A DNA stretch of 64,000 nt from WTGA01 sp965214055. GTDB taxonomy: Bacteria > Pseudomonadota > Gammaproteobacteria > Arenicellales > Poriferihabitantaceae. The position numbers and the translations under genes are program-made. The stretch spans positions 1,054,001 to 1,118,000 of the forward strand of contig OZ243931.1 of NCBI GenBank assembly GCA_965214055.1. The letters run 5' to 3'. The notes under the pieces were generated by a model. The model ran no database searches and had not been told where the DNA came from. It worked only from the letters and a program-made list of their open reading frames with translations. Below are positions 34,896 to 43,542 of this stretch, one piece after another; the first letter of the stretch is position 1; every line of letters begins with the position of its first letter.

Positions 34896-35687
34896 ATGGT
34901 TGACCATGCTTCTTCGCATCACCCCCTGAATCGTCCATTTTCCCTTGACGACCGGGTATTCGTGGTTTCGGGTGCGAGCTCCGGAATCGGCCGGGCGATG
35001 ACCGGGTTTTTGATCCATGCCGGGGCCAGGATCATCGGAATTGCCCGGAGGCAACATGAACTTGAATCCCTTGAAGCCAAGTGCAACGGCTCAAAACCCC
35101 GGTTTTTTTCCCTTTGCGCCGATCTCAGTGACCGCTCCGCCATACCGGCAGTGGCAACCCGATGCATGGACGCTTTCGGACGGGTGGATGGCATCGTCAA
35201 TGCGGCTGGCATCAACCTGCGTGAACCGGCGGAAGAGGTTTCATTCGACAGTTGGGACCGCACCCTCAATCTCAACCTGTCCGTTCCTTTTTTCCTGAGC
35301 AGGGAGTTTGTTCCCGGCATGAAAAAAAACGGCTACGGAAGAATCATCAATATTGCCTCGCTGCAGTCCTCCCGGGCCTTCCCAAATGGACTGGCCTATG
35401 GAGCTTCCAAAGGGGGCATCTGCCAGTTGACCCGCGCCATGGCGGAGGCCTGGTCCCGGTATGGCATTACCTGCAATGCCATCGCCCCGGGATTTTTCCC
35501 CACGGACCTGACTGCACCCGTTTTTTCGGACCCGGAACAGGCGCAGTGGGTGAAAAACCGGACATTGCTCCGCCGCCATGGTGAACTCGGGGACCTGTAC
35601 GGTGTCACCATATTCTTTGCCTCGGGGGCGTCTTCATTCATTACCGGGCAAACGTTGTATGTGGATGGCGGATTTACTGCCCACTGA
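34896..35687 (+). CDS. Short-chain dehydrogenase/reductase (HpsO-like role proposed)
   Basis: A 263-aa classical SDR. The cofactor motif VSGASSGIGRAM is near residue 31, the active site is S...YGASK (NIASLQSSRAFPNGLAYGASKGG), and the NAAG motif VNAAGINL is present; the end (SSFITGQTLYVDGGF) is typical. It lies 12 bp behind hpsN and 6 bp ahead of a Zn-dependent alcohol dehydrogenase. In hps clusters a pair of such enzymes interconverts the enantiomers of dihydroxypropanesulfonate through a ketone, a role I propose here from context only. Confidence 0.88.
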   Translation: MVDHASSHHPLNRPFSLDDRVFVVSGASSGIGRAMTGFLIHAGARIIGIARRQHELESLEAKCNGSKPRFFSLCADLSDRSAIPAVATRCMDAFGRVDGIVNAAGINLREPAEEVSFDSWDRTLNLNLSVPFFLSREFVPGMKKNGYGRIINIASLQSSRAFPNGLAYGASKGGICQLTRAMAEAWSRYGITCNAIAPGFFPTDLTAPVFSDPEQAQWVKNRTLLRRHGELGDLYGVTIFFASGASSFITGQTLYVDGGFTAH

Positions 35688-35693
35688 GCCCGG

Positions 35694-36683
35694 ATGAAAG
35701 CACTCGTTTACACTGCCAGCCAGGAAATGGTCTTTCGGGAGGAACCGGAACCACAACCTGTTGCCGGGGATGCGCTGGTGAGCATTGAATCCGTTGGCAT
35801 CTGTGGATCGGACATGCATGCTTATCTCGGTCATGACCCGCGCAGGGTTCCCCCCCTCATTCTTGGACATGAAGCAGTGGGCACCGTCCTCCAGGGAGAT
35901 TCCCCGGGAGAACGGGTAGTACTGAATCCCCTCATCACCTGTGGAGCCTGTTCTGTGTGCCTGGGCGGTCGGCAAAATCTTTGTGAAAAACGGGACCTGA
36001 TCGGCATGTACCGGCCCGGGGCATTCGCCCAGCAGATCACCCTCCCTGAACGCAACCTCATCAAGGTGCCCGATGACATGGACCCGAGCAAAGCCGCACT
36101 GACCGAGCCCGGGGCGACTGCCCTGCATGGAGTATTGCTTGCAGAAAATGCGGCTGCACGACCGGTCAGCGAATCCCGCGCGCTGGTCATCGGGGCAGGT
36201 TCGGTGGGATTGCTCACTGCCCTGATTCTCCTGGACAAGGGGGTGCTCCAGGTTGACCTTGCCGAAACCAATCCGCTGCGCCGAAGAACCGTCCAGACCC
36301 ATACAGACTGCCACACTTTCGACCCGATGAAGACGCCCCCCGGTGCCAATGCCTATGACCTTGTCTTTGATGCGGTCGGCGGTGCCGTTACCCGCCAGAC
36401 CAGCGTGCAATGTGCAAAACCTGGGGCGGTCATTGTACATATCGGGCTCATGGACAACCAGGGAACCCTGGATGTCCGCAGAATGACCTTGCAGGAAATC
36501 ACCTTTATCGGATGCTATACCTATACACCCGTGGATCTTCGTGTCACCCTGCAAAAGCTGCACAGCGGGGCCCTCGGTTCCCTGGACTGGATTGAACTTC
36601 GGCCCCTTGAAGAGGGCGCCGGGGCATTCAATGAAATTCATCGTGGGAATTGCGCAGCTCCGAAAGTGGTACTTCAGGTTTGA
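35694..36683 (+). CDS. Zinc-dependent alcohol dehydrogenase, MDR family (HpsP-like role proposed)
   Basis: A 329-aa medium-chain dehydrogenase. Catalytic zinc ligands are visible in GICGSDMHAYLGH and LILGHEAVG, and the structural-zinc Cys cluster in CGACSVCLGGRQNLC. The nucleotide-binding loop is ALVIGAGSVGLLTALI. It is related to sorbitol and L-threonine dehydrogenases. Transcribed with hpsN and the SDR, it may oxidise the 2-hydroxyl of dihydroxypropanesulfonate, completing the racemisation module; this is inferred from position. Confidence 0.88.
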   Translation: MKALVYTASQEMVFREEPEPQPVAGDALVSIESVGICGSDMHAYLGHDPRRVPPLILGHEAVGTVLQGDSPGERVVLNPLITCGACSVCLGGRQNLCEKRDLIGMYRPGAFAQQITLPERNLIKVPDDMDPSKAALTEPGATALHGVLLAENAAARPVSESRALVIGAGSVGLLTALILLDKGVLQVDLAETNPLRRRTVQTHTDCHTFDPMKTPPGANAYDLVFDAVGGAVTRQTSVQCAKPGAVIVHIGLMDNQGTLDVRRMTLQEITFIGCYTYTPVDLRVTLQKLHSGALGSLDWIELRPLEEGAGAFNEIHRGNCAAPKVVLQV

Positions 36684-37006
36684 AACCCGGAAACGGGATA
36701 ATCCCGCCCGCCCATTGGTGATCGGTGGCTCGGCCCCGGTATACAGGACGACCCATTGTTTTTTGAGTTCCGGCGTTTTCGCCTGGGATTCAATGCGGGA
36801 GTTACCACTGTTCGCGAAAACCATCCGGGTGACCTTGCCCGGAGCCAGTGGTTGCGGTAGTATTTTCCGCAGACAACTCCTTTTCCTCCTGTGACCGGGT
36901 GTTCTGATACCACGGGGGGAGTTCGATGTGTTGAGACGGTGTAACCCCATCTTTCCATCTGAGAACTTTTTGCAACGGACCATCCATGAGGCCATGGACC
37001 TGAGAC
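36684..37006. other. 323-bp interval between the Zn-ADH and NCS2 permease genes
   Basis: No gene is seen on the plus strand. A minus-strand frame is open through it, but it continues antisense across the dehydrogenase gene and lacks a domain. No clear terminator or promoter was recognised. Confidence 0.4.
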
Positions 37007-38767
37007 ATGACAACTGACCAGTCCGAGCAGCCCACGGGCGTGCGCTACCAACCTGACGAAAAACCTCCCGCCATGTTTGCCTGCGGCCTCGGCCTGCAGC
37101 TCGCTACCCTCTGCTCCGCTGGCATCGTTCTGACCCCGGCACTCGTGGTCCGGGCCGCCGGCGGACCCGAAACGTTCCTGGTATGGGCGGTCTTTGCCGC
37201 GGTTCTGGTCAGTGGCATCACCACCATACTGCAAGCAGCCCGGTTCGGGCCCATCGGTGCCGGCTATGTCCTTGCCATGGGCACTTCCGGAGCCTTCATC
37301 GCGATCTGCGTCTCAGCAATCGCCGAAGGCGGTCCGGGGCTACTCGCCACCCTGGTAGTCATCTCGTCTCTCTTCCAGTTTGCACTCGCCTGGCGGCTTT
37401 CTTTGCTCCGGCGGATCCTGACCCCCACCGTTGCGGGGACAGTGATCACATTGATACCCGTCACGGTGATGCCGATTGTCTTCGATATGCTGACCCAGGT
37501 CCCGGACGGGACCCCGGATATGGCCGCTCCGCTGTGCGCCCTCACGACCATGCTGGTTATATGCGGTATTTCACTGTCCACAACCGGCACACTGCGCCTG
37601 TGGGCACCGGTCCTCGGCGTCATCGTCGGCTCAGTGGTTGCCAGCTTCTACGGTCTCTACGATATCGACCGCATTGCCAATGCCGAGTGGGTCGGGGTTC
37701 CCGAAGGGGGCTGGCCAGGTTTCGATCTCAGCTTCGGACCCGCCTTCTGGGCGCTGCTTCCGGCCTTTGTGTTTGTCACCCTGGTGGGAGCCATCGAGAC
37801 AATCGGCGACGGCATTGCTATCCAGCGTGTGTCCTGGCGCAAGCCACGGGCGGTGGATTTTCGCGCGGTACAGGGAGCGGTTGCCGCAGACGGCATGGGC
37901 AACCTGCTGTCCGGCCTGGGAGGGACGGTGCCGAACACCACCTATTCGACGAGCATTGCGGTCACTGCGCTGACTGGTGTCGGAGCGCGTCGCGTGGGAA
38001 TTGCACTGGGCTCGGCATTTATCCTGATGGCGTTCCTTCCCAAGGTGCTCGCCGCGGTACTGGCCATACCAAGCCCGGTTGCGGCGGCCTATATCACCGT
38101 GCTGCTGGCACTTTTGTTTGTGGTCGGCATGAAAATCATTGTCCAGGATGGAATGGATTATCGCAAGGGCCTGATTGCCGGGGTTGCGTTCTGGACCGGG
38201 GCGGGCTTCCAGAACGAATTGATCTTTCCCGAGCTTGTCTCGGGATTTGCGGGGGGGCTCCTGCAAAACGGCATAACAGCCGGAGGACTGGTGGCCATCC
38301 TGCTGACCCTGTTCCTGGAGTTGACCGCGCCCCGCCGGCGCCGGATTCAAGTGGATTTCAACGCCAGGGCGCTACCGAAAATCCGGGAATTCCTTCTTTC
38401 GTTTGCATCCCAAAATGGCTGGGATGATGACATGACGCACCGCCTCGACGCGGCTTCGGAGGAAACATTGCTGACGCTTCTGCAACAAGACGAGGGAGCA
38501 TTCACAAGTGAACGCCGGCGCTTGCTCCTGACCGCATACAAAGAGAACGGCGGAGCAATCCTGGAATTTATCGCCGCCTCGGGTGAAGAGAATCTCCAGG
38601 ACCGGATCGCACTCCTTGGCGAACGGACAACCGATGAAGTGCCGGTGGAGCGGGAGGTCTCGTTGCGGCTGTTGCGCCACCTCGCATCCTCGGTTCACCA
38701 CCAGCAATACTATGATGCCACGATCGTTACCATTCGTGTGGATGCCCCGGTGGCATCCCAGAGATAA
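37007..38767 (+). CDS. NCS2 (xanthine/uracil) permease with extra C-terminal ATPase-like domain
   Basis: A 586-aa protein. Residues 1 to about 445 form an NCS2 permease with many hydrophobic helices, including LGLQLATLCSAGIVLTPALV and the family block FVTLVGAIETIGDGIAIQ, then GGTVPNTTYSTSIAVTALTG. The C-terminal 140 residues are soluble and resemble an RsbW-like histidine-kinase-type ATPase: LPKIREFLLSFASQNGWDDD, RLDAASEETLLTLL (N-box-like) and SLRLLRHLASSVHHQQYYD. Plain NCS2 carriers are about 450 aa, so the extension is a fusion. The substrate is not identifiable; purines are usual, but proximity to hps genes could hint at another anion. Confidence 0.85.
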   Translation: MTTDQSEQPTGVRYQPDEKPPAMFACGLGLQLATLCSAGIVLTPALVVRAAGGPETFLVWAVFAAVLVSGITTILQAARFGPIGAGYVLAMGTSGAFIAICVSAIAEGGPGLLATLVVISSLFQFALAWRLSLLRRILTPTVAGTVITLIPVTVMPIVFDMLTQVPDGTPDMAAPLCALTTMLVICGISLSTTGTLRLWAPVLGVIVGSVVASFYGLYDIDRIANAEWVGVPEGGWPGFDLSFGPAFWALLPAFVFVTLVGAIETIGDGIAIQRVSWRKPRAVDFRAVQGAVAADGMGNLLSGLGGTVPNTTYSTSIAVTALTGVGARRVGIALGSAFILMAFLPKVLAAVLAIPSPVAAAYITVLLALLFVVGMKIIVQDGMDYRKGLIAGVAFWTGAGFQNELIFPELVSGFAGGLLQNGITAGGLVAILLTLFLELTAPRRRRIQVDFNARALPKIREFLLSFASQNGWDDDMTHRLDAASEETLLTLLQQDEGAFTSERRRLLLTAYKENGGAILEFIAASGEENLQDRIALLGERTTDEVPVEREVSLRLLRHLASSVHHQQYYDATIVTIRVDAPVASQR

Positions 38768-38924
38768 CCCCCCGTACTGCCAACACAGCGCCTCCACCGG
38801 GGCCCCGCATACCGGGCAGGGGCTGCCGAATGGCTTCAGAAAGACTTTTGCGGCTTCGGTGGTTTCCACAACCCCTGCCGGGTCGGCACACAGTACCCGG
38901 TAACGGCCCGTATTTCTCGTTGAC

Positions 38925-39653
38925 TCAAAAACATCGCCGGAACAGTTCAATCATCGCATCCCATGATTCGCTGTCTGCCTGGGCGTTGTATCCAACCGGC
39001 AATCCATATTTCCGGTTCTTCTCATCAGCGCCCGGATTGCTGAATCCATGCTGTGCGTTTGAATGAACGATCACCTGGCAGTCCACACCGGCCGCATCCA
39101 TTTCTTCCCTGAACCCGGCAACATCACTCATGGTCACCATGGCATCGGCTTCACCGTGACAAACCAGCACGCTGGCGCTTACTCCTCCAGGGGCCGGGGG
39201 ATGGAAAGACCCGAGGGCACCATGAAAACTCACCACCGCATCCAGTTCCAGGCCGATCCTTGCCATGTGAAGCACCATGGCGCCACCGAAACAATAGCCG
39301 ATTGCCGCGGTCTTGCCTGCAGCAACCTGATCCTGCTCGAGCATGGCGGCATAACCCGCCTTCAGCCGGGCGGTGCCCCGTTCCATATCACCAAGCACTG
39401 CATTCATCAACTCTCCTGCCCTGTCAGGGTTGTCCGCCGTCTCGCCATTGGAATACATGTCCACGGCAAAACCACAGTATCCCAGTTCGGCCAGCATATC
39501 GGCCCGGCCACGAATATAGTCGTTCAGCCCCCACCATTCGTGTATCACCATCACCCCGGGCCTTGGCCCATCCACATCCCGGTCCCAGGCCATGTAGGCG
39601 TGGTGCGAGGTACCGTCCACTTCAAATTCAATGGTTTGATTGGATATGTTCAT
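38925..39653 (-). CDS. Dienelactone hydrolase family protein
   Basis: An alpha/beta hydrolase of 242 aa. The catalytic Cys lies in AIGYCFGGAMVL, the Asp follows in VCHGEADAMVTM, and the His is in NAQHGFSNPGAD, the DLH triad. The start at 39653 has a strong GGAGG ribosome-binding site and avoids a polar extension from 39677. DLH family members hydrolyse lactones or other esters; the natural substrate is unknown. It has no obvious operon partner, lying between the NCS2 permease (convergent) and the higBA pair. Confidence 0.9.
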   Translation of the reverse strand: MNISNQTIEFEVDGTSHHAYMAWDRDVDGPRPGVMVIHEWWGLNDYIRGRADMLAELGYCGFAVDMYSNGETADNPDRAGELMNAVLGDMERGTARLKAGYAAMLEQDQVAAGKTAAIGYCFGGAMVLHMARIGLELDAVVSFHGALGSFHPPAPGGVSASVLVCHGEADAMVTMSDVAGFREEMDAAGVDCQVIVHSNAQHGFSNPGADEKNRKYGLPVGYNAQADSESWDAMIELFRRCF

Positions 39654-39838
39654 TTTGATGCCTCCAGAATTTTGCATACATTGTAATGGAAATTACACTG
39701 GATGGAAGGTCGATTCAGGGGCGTATGCTTCCAATCCTGGTCATCCACAGCACTGGAAACAACGCGCCCCGTGTACCGCTTCGTATGCATGGTGGTGTGG
39801 GCAGGATAGAACCGCGCGGGTCCCCTGTCCCAATTGGG

Positions 39839-40153
39839 TCACCCGGTGGTCTCGGCACCTGCAGCCTGTGATATCGCAATCGGCTGAACCTCAAGGCGGT
39901 CGGCAATCCTGCGTGCCTGCACCAGGTCGTAAGCGGCCTGGCGCCGCACCCAGAACCCGGCGTTCGACCAACCGACCTTCTCCAGCCGAATGGCCATTTC
40001 CGGGGAAATGGCGGCATGGCCATTGAGAACCCGGGAGAGTGTATGACGGGCCACCCCCAGGGCTCGCGCCGCCTGGGTGACATTCAGTCCGAGTGGCTGG
40101 AGGCAATTTTCCCGAATACTGCATCCGGGATGGGGTGGCTCGGTCATCGTCAT
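39839..40153 (-). CDS. higA: HigA family antitoxin
   Basis: A 104-aa Xre-type antitoxin. The helix-turn-helix LNVTQAARALGVARHTLSRVLN is central and is preceded by the HigA-specific PPHPGCSIRENCLQPLGL. It should bind and neutralise the upstream-encoded HigB toxin and repress their common promoter. The gene follows higB by 15 bp; the toxin-first order is typical of higBA systems. Confidence 0.9.
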   Translation of the reverse strand: MTMTEPPHPGCSIRENCLQPLGLNVTQAARALGVARHTLSRVLNGHAAISPEMAIRLEKVGWSNAGFWVRRQAAYDLVQARRIADRLEVQPIAISQAAGAETTG

Positions 40154-40168
40154 TTTTCTCTCTTCTGT

Positions 40169-40441
40169 TCAGTGGCAGTCAATCAGGCCGACATCGTGGG
40201 CATCGCCCGCCTCGAAACGAAAAATCACCCGCCAGTTTCCGGAAATGGAAATACTGTGATATCCCTTGAGATTGCCCTTCAGCAAATGTAGCCGGTAGCC
40301 GGGCAAGTCGAGGTCCGAAGCACTGCTGGCGGCATCAATGTCCGCCAGTGCGACTCGGTTTACCAAGTCCGGATTGATCTTCCGGGTTTCACCTCGGTCA
40401 TACATGCGTTTCAGACCGCGATGACGAAAACTTCGAATCAT
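40169..40441 (-). CDS. higB: HigB family mRNA interferase toxin
   Basis: A 90-aa RelE/ParE-superfamily toxin. The start MIRSFRHRGLKRMYDRGETR is diagnostic of HigB and fixes the Met at 40441 rather than at 40513. The end (YHSISISGNWRVIFRFEAGDAHDVGLIDCH) carries the family Arg/Phe/His pattern for ribosome-dependent mRNA cleavage. It is followed by higA and preceded by a perfect inverted repeat, so the module looks complete and probably functional. Confidence 0.93.
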   Translation of the reverse strand: MIRSFRHRGLKRMYDRGETRKINPDLVNRVALADIDAASSASDLDLPGYRLHLLKGNLKGYHSISISGNWRVIFRFEAGDAHDVGLIDCH

Positions 40442-40449
40442 GCTTGAAA

Positions 40450-40468
40450 TGTATCGCATACCGATACA
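40450..40468. promoter_or_regulatory. Inverted repeat upstream of higBA, probable HigA operator
   Basis: Perfect 7-bp arms TGTATCG and CGATACA with a 5-bp spacer (CATAC) begin 9 bp upstream of the higB start codon, where the -10 region should be. Antitoxins of this family bind such repeats. Confidence 0.7.
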
Positions 40469-40530
40469 CATTCCAAGTGCTGGAATGGTCCGCCTCAACT
40501 CCGGTAGCGACATGAACCACGATGAGCTTG

Positions 40531-40577
40531 ATATCCGGGCAAGAGGGGCGTGGGACCATCCCCTCTTGCCCGGATAT
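40531..40577. repeat. 47-bp perfect hairpin (18-bp arms)
   Basis: Arms ATATCCGGGCAAGAGGGG and CCCCTCTTGCCCGGATAT are perfectly complementary across an 11-bp loop. It lies between the ptsI stop (67 bp away) and the higB promoter. There is no U-tract on either strand, so it is not a standard intrinsic terminator; a repeated extragenic palindrome or small non-autonomous element is possible. Confidence 0.85.
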
Positions 40578-40643
40578 AACGGGGACGGGCCACAGATGCC
40601 AGTAATGGATTTCTCGACGCACGACCAACCTGGGTGAATGCGC

Positions 40644-42374
40644 TCAGTGGTTGACCCGTGCCAGAATGGATTGAATCTGTTTCGGGTCCGTGGTTTTCAG
40701 CAGCCTCTCCACCGGCGGCCGCACCCTGGAGACATCTGTCAAGCGTATCTGCTGTTTCACCGGGAGTATGGCAGTGGGGTCCATGCTGAAATCCCTGAGA
40801 CCCAACCCCAGCAAAACACGGGTGAAGCGCACATCCCCCGCCATTTCTCCACACATCGAAACCGGAATATTCGCGGCTTTCCCGGCGTCCACAGTCATTT
40901 TGACCAGTCTCAGGATAGAAGGGTGCAACGGATCATACAAATAGTTGACTTCATCGTCCACCCGGTCAATGGCCAGGGTATACTGGATCAGATCGTTGGT
41001 TCCGATGGATAAAAAATCCAGGCGCTGGGCAAAAAGATCGGCGGCAATCGCAACCGCAGGCACTTCCACCATCCCGCCCACCGGCAGGTCTGGATCAAAA
41101 TCAATGCCCTGGCACTGCAGTTCCTGTTTGACTTCGTCGAGCAGGAAAAACAACTGGTCCAGTTCCTCCACTCTTGAAATCATCGGGATCATCATTTTGA
41201 CGCTTCCATGTACGGAAGCCCGATAAATGGCCCGCAACTGGGGTTTGAACAACCCCAGATCGTTCAGGCAAAGACGGATGGCACGTCGTCCCATAGCCGG
41301 ATTGGTGACAATGGCACCCCTTGTCCGACCACCATCCACCTGCTTGTCCGAGCCGAGGTCCAGGGTCCGGATGATCACCGGTGACGAGGTTTGTTTTAAC
41401 AGCCCGGCATAGACTTCATACTGTTCTTCTTCATCCGGGAAGTGCTCACGGTTCATATACATGAATTCGGTTCGATAGCATCCTACTCCCGCTGCATTCT
41501 GGGATTCACTCTCCCGGATATCTTCGGGCAACTCAATGTTGGTATGGAGTAACACTTCAACGCCATCCAGGGTCACCGCACTGGCATTCACCAGCAAATT
41601 CAATTCCTGGGCCCGGCGTAAAATTTTCAGCTGGCGACGACGATAGGTTTCGAGGGCGACTTCATCCGGATTGACCAGCACCACCCCGCGCCTTCCGTCG
41701 ATGACAAGAAGATCACCCGTGCGCAAATAACGCACTCCCCCACGCAATCCAACAACTGCCGGGATTTTCATGCTGTGTGCAACGATTGCCGTATGGGATA
41801 CCGGACCGCCCAGGTTGGTAATGAAAGCGCTGATCCGGTGCTTTTTGAGTTCTATGGCATCCGCGGGGGACAAATCATTGGCAACAATGATCTCTCCTTC
41901 ATAATTTCCTTCATGCTGGGCGATGAAACCAACCTGGTCATCCACGAGTTCGCCCTGGATTCGATGGATGATCTGAGCCATGTCTGCGGATTTGCTGCTC
42001 AGGTACGGGTCGTCGATCTTGTTGAAGGTCCGATGCAGTTTCTCGGCATATTGCTGCAAAGCCGCTTCCGCGTTAATTTGTTGCCCCTTGATGAGTTCCC
42101 TGGGTCCCTGGCTCAAGACGGGGTCCTGCAAAATCAGCAAATGGGCATCCAGGATCCCATGGGCTTCACCGAGGCCTTCCCCGGGCAATTGTCCCTTGAT
42201 CGAATTCAGGGCCGCTCCCGCATTGGCGAATGCCTGGTCCAGGCGGGAAATTTCGTGACTGACCTGCTTTTTGCTGATTGTGTATCTGGGTATTTCCTGC
42301 CCTGGCCGATGTATTATTCTGGCAATACCAATGGCAATCCCCGAGCCAACGCCATTACCATGCAGTGTAAACAC
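40644..42374 (-). CDS. ptsI: Phosphoenolpyruvate-protein phosphotransferase (enzyme I)
   Basis: EI (576 aa) takes phosphate from PEP to HPr. The phosphorylated His is in TNLGGPVSHTAIVAHSM, and the PEP-binding domain shows GVGCYRTEFMYM and the conserved Cys of VSMCGEMAGD. It lacks the GAF domain of PtsP, so it is the general EI. No sugar-specific EIIBC gene is nearby, only ptsN, so with HPr it probably serves the regulatory nitrogen-type PTS. The gene follows ptsH by 14 bp. Confidence 0.95.
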   Translation of the reverse strand: MFTLHGNGVGSGIAIGIARIIHRPGQEIPRYTISKKQVSHEISRLDQAFANAGAALNSIKGQLPGEGLGEAHGILDAHLLILQDPVLSQGPRELIKGQQINAEAALQQYAEKLHRTFNKIDDPYLSSKSADMAQIIHRIQGELVDDQVGFIAQHEGNYEGEIIVANDLSPADAIELKKHRISAFITNLGGPVSHTAIVAHSMKIPAVVGLRGGVRYLRTGDLLVIDGRRGVVLVNPDEVALETYRRRQLKILRRAQELNLLVNASAVTLDGVEVLLHTNIELPEDIRESESQNAAGVGCYRTEFMYMNREHFPDEEEQYEVYAGLLKQTSSPVIIRTLDLGSDKQVDGGRTRGAIVTNPAMGRRAIRLCLNDLGLFKPQLRAIYRASVHGSVKMMIPMISRVEELDQLFFLLDEVKQELQCQGIDFDPDLPVGGMVEVPAVAIAADLFAQRLDFLSIGTNDLIQYTLAIDRVDDEVNYLYDPLHPSILRLVKMTVDAGKAANIPVSMCGEMAGDVRFTRVLLGLGLRDFSMDPTAILPVKQQIRLTDVSRVRPPVERLLKTTDPKQIQSILARVNH

Positions 42375-42388
42375 GATGACCTCCTTTT

Positions 42389-42661
42389 CTATTCCCCTTC
42401 ACCAAAATAATCTTCAAACAGTTTCTCAACCTGGTCGGCAGCGACCTTGGCATCTTCACCCTCTGCGACCAGTGTCAATTCGGCACCTTGTGCAGCGGCA
42501 AGCATCAATACTCCCATCATACTCTTGGAATTCGCGCATTTTCCGTCTTTCTGCAGCTTTATACTGCTTTGGAACCCTGTGCACAGATTCACCAACTTGG
42601 CGGCGGCCCTGGCATGCAAACCCAGCTTGTTCACGATTTTGAGCTGTTTTTCCACCTTCAT
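42389..42661 (-). CDS. ptsH: Phosphocarrier protein HPr
   Basis: A 90-aa phosphocarrier. The phosphorylatable His is in NKLGLHARAAAKLV and the regulatory Ser region is NSKSMMGVLMLAA. The start was set at 42661 because MKVEKQLKIVNKLGL is the canonical N-terminus; this ATG overlaps the rapZ stop (ATGA). A serine matching the HPr kinase target is retained although no hprK gene is seen in the cluster. Confidence 0.96.
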   Translation of the reverse strand: MKVEKQLKIVNKLGLHARAAAKLVNLCTGFQSSIKLQKDGKCANSKSMMGVLMLAAAQGAELTLVAEGEDAKVAADQVEKLFEDYFGEGE

Positions 42662-43542
42662 TCCACCAGTTCCCGGTGTCTGACCTGAACCTTCGTCCCC
42701 TGCTTTGAAAACCGTGTGCGCAGTTGCTCGCTGATGAATACTGACCGATGCTGACCCCCTGTACAACCAATTCCCACGGTAATATAACTTCGATCCTCAT
42801 TGGTAAACCCTGGCAGCCATCTGCTCAGGAAATTGAATATTTCGGTGGTCATGGAGTGTACTTCCGGCTTCTCCCTGAAAAAATCCTGGACGGGCCGGTC
42901 CAGTCCCGTCAGGGACGCCAGGTCTTTCTGCCAGTATGGATTGGGCAGGCAACGAACATCGAAAACGAAGTCCGCCTCCTTTGGGGTTCCGTTTTTGAAG
43001 CCGAACGATTCGATCAGGAACAACGGACCGGCAGCGAGTCCTCCCCCGGCAAAATCACGAACCAGGCCCCGCAGTTCGTGCGGCGTTGTATCGGTGGTAT
43101 CAATGACCTTTTCTGCCTGGTCATACAACGGACGCAACAGTGCCCACTCCTGCCGTATCCCTTCGACGAGGGGTGTTTCGGTATCCGTCAAGGGGTGTTT
43201 TCTGCGTGTCTCACTATACCGGTGAACCAGCTTTTGTTCTTCCGCCTGCAAAAACAGAATTCGATACCGGATTCCCTGGTTCTCCAGTGCGGAAAGGTTG
43301 GCTTCCAGTTCCGATAGAAAATGCCGGTTCCTGGAATCGATGCTCACAACCGGATTCCACAGGAGATTGGCAGTGAAAAGAGCCTGATCCTGTTGCAGCT
43401 TTTCCGTAAAGTCCAACAAAAGCACCGCAGGCAGGTTGTCGATGCAATAGTAGCCGATGTCTTCGAGAGACCGCAACGCGACACTCTTTCCCGAGCCAGA
43501 CAGGCCGCTGATGATAATGATGTCTGTGTCTTTGGTTTCCAT
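42658..43542 (-). CDS. rapZ: RNase adapter protein RapZ
   Basis: A 294-aa P-loop protein that, in E. coli, guides RNase E to the small RNA GlmZ and links amino-sugar supply to cell wall synthesis. Walker A is SGLSGSGKSVALRSLEDIGY. The C-terminal RNA-binding domain ends in VGIGCTGGQHRSVFISEQLR followed by a basic tail. It is coupled to ptsH by a 4-bp overlap in the conserved rpoN-type cluster. Confidence 0.95.
   Translation of the reverse strand: METKDTDIIIISGLSGSGKSVALRSLEDIGYYCIDNLPAVLLLDFTEKLQQDQALFTANLLWNPVVSIDSRNRHFLSELEANLSALENQGIRYRILFLQAEEQKLVHRYSETRRKHPLTDTETPLVEGIRQEWALLRPLYDQAEKVIDTTDTTPHELRGLVRDFAGGGLAAGPLFLIESFGFKNGTPKEADFVFDVRCLPNPYWQKDLASLTGLDRPVQDFFREKPEVHSMTTEIFNFLSRWLPGFTNEDRSYITVGIGCTGGQHRSVFISEQLRTRFSKQGTKVQVRHRELVE

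Noticed and set aside
35634..37013. 459-codon minus-strand frame opposite the Zn-alcohol dehydrogenase gene
   Set aside because: Antisense to an intact dehydrogenase with zinc motifs; no recognisable domain, and GC-rich codon bias explains the open frame.
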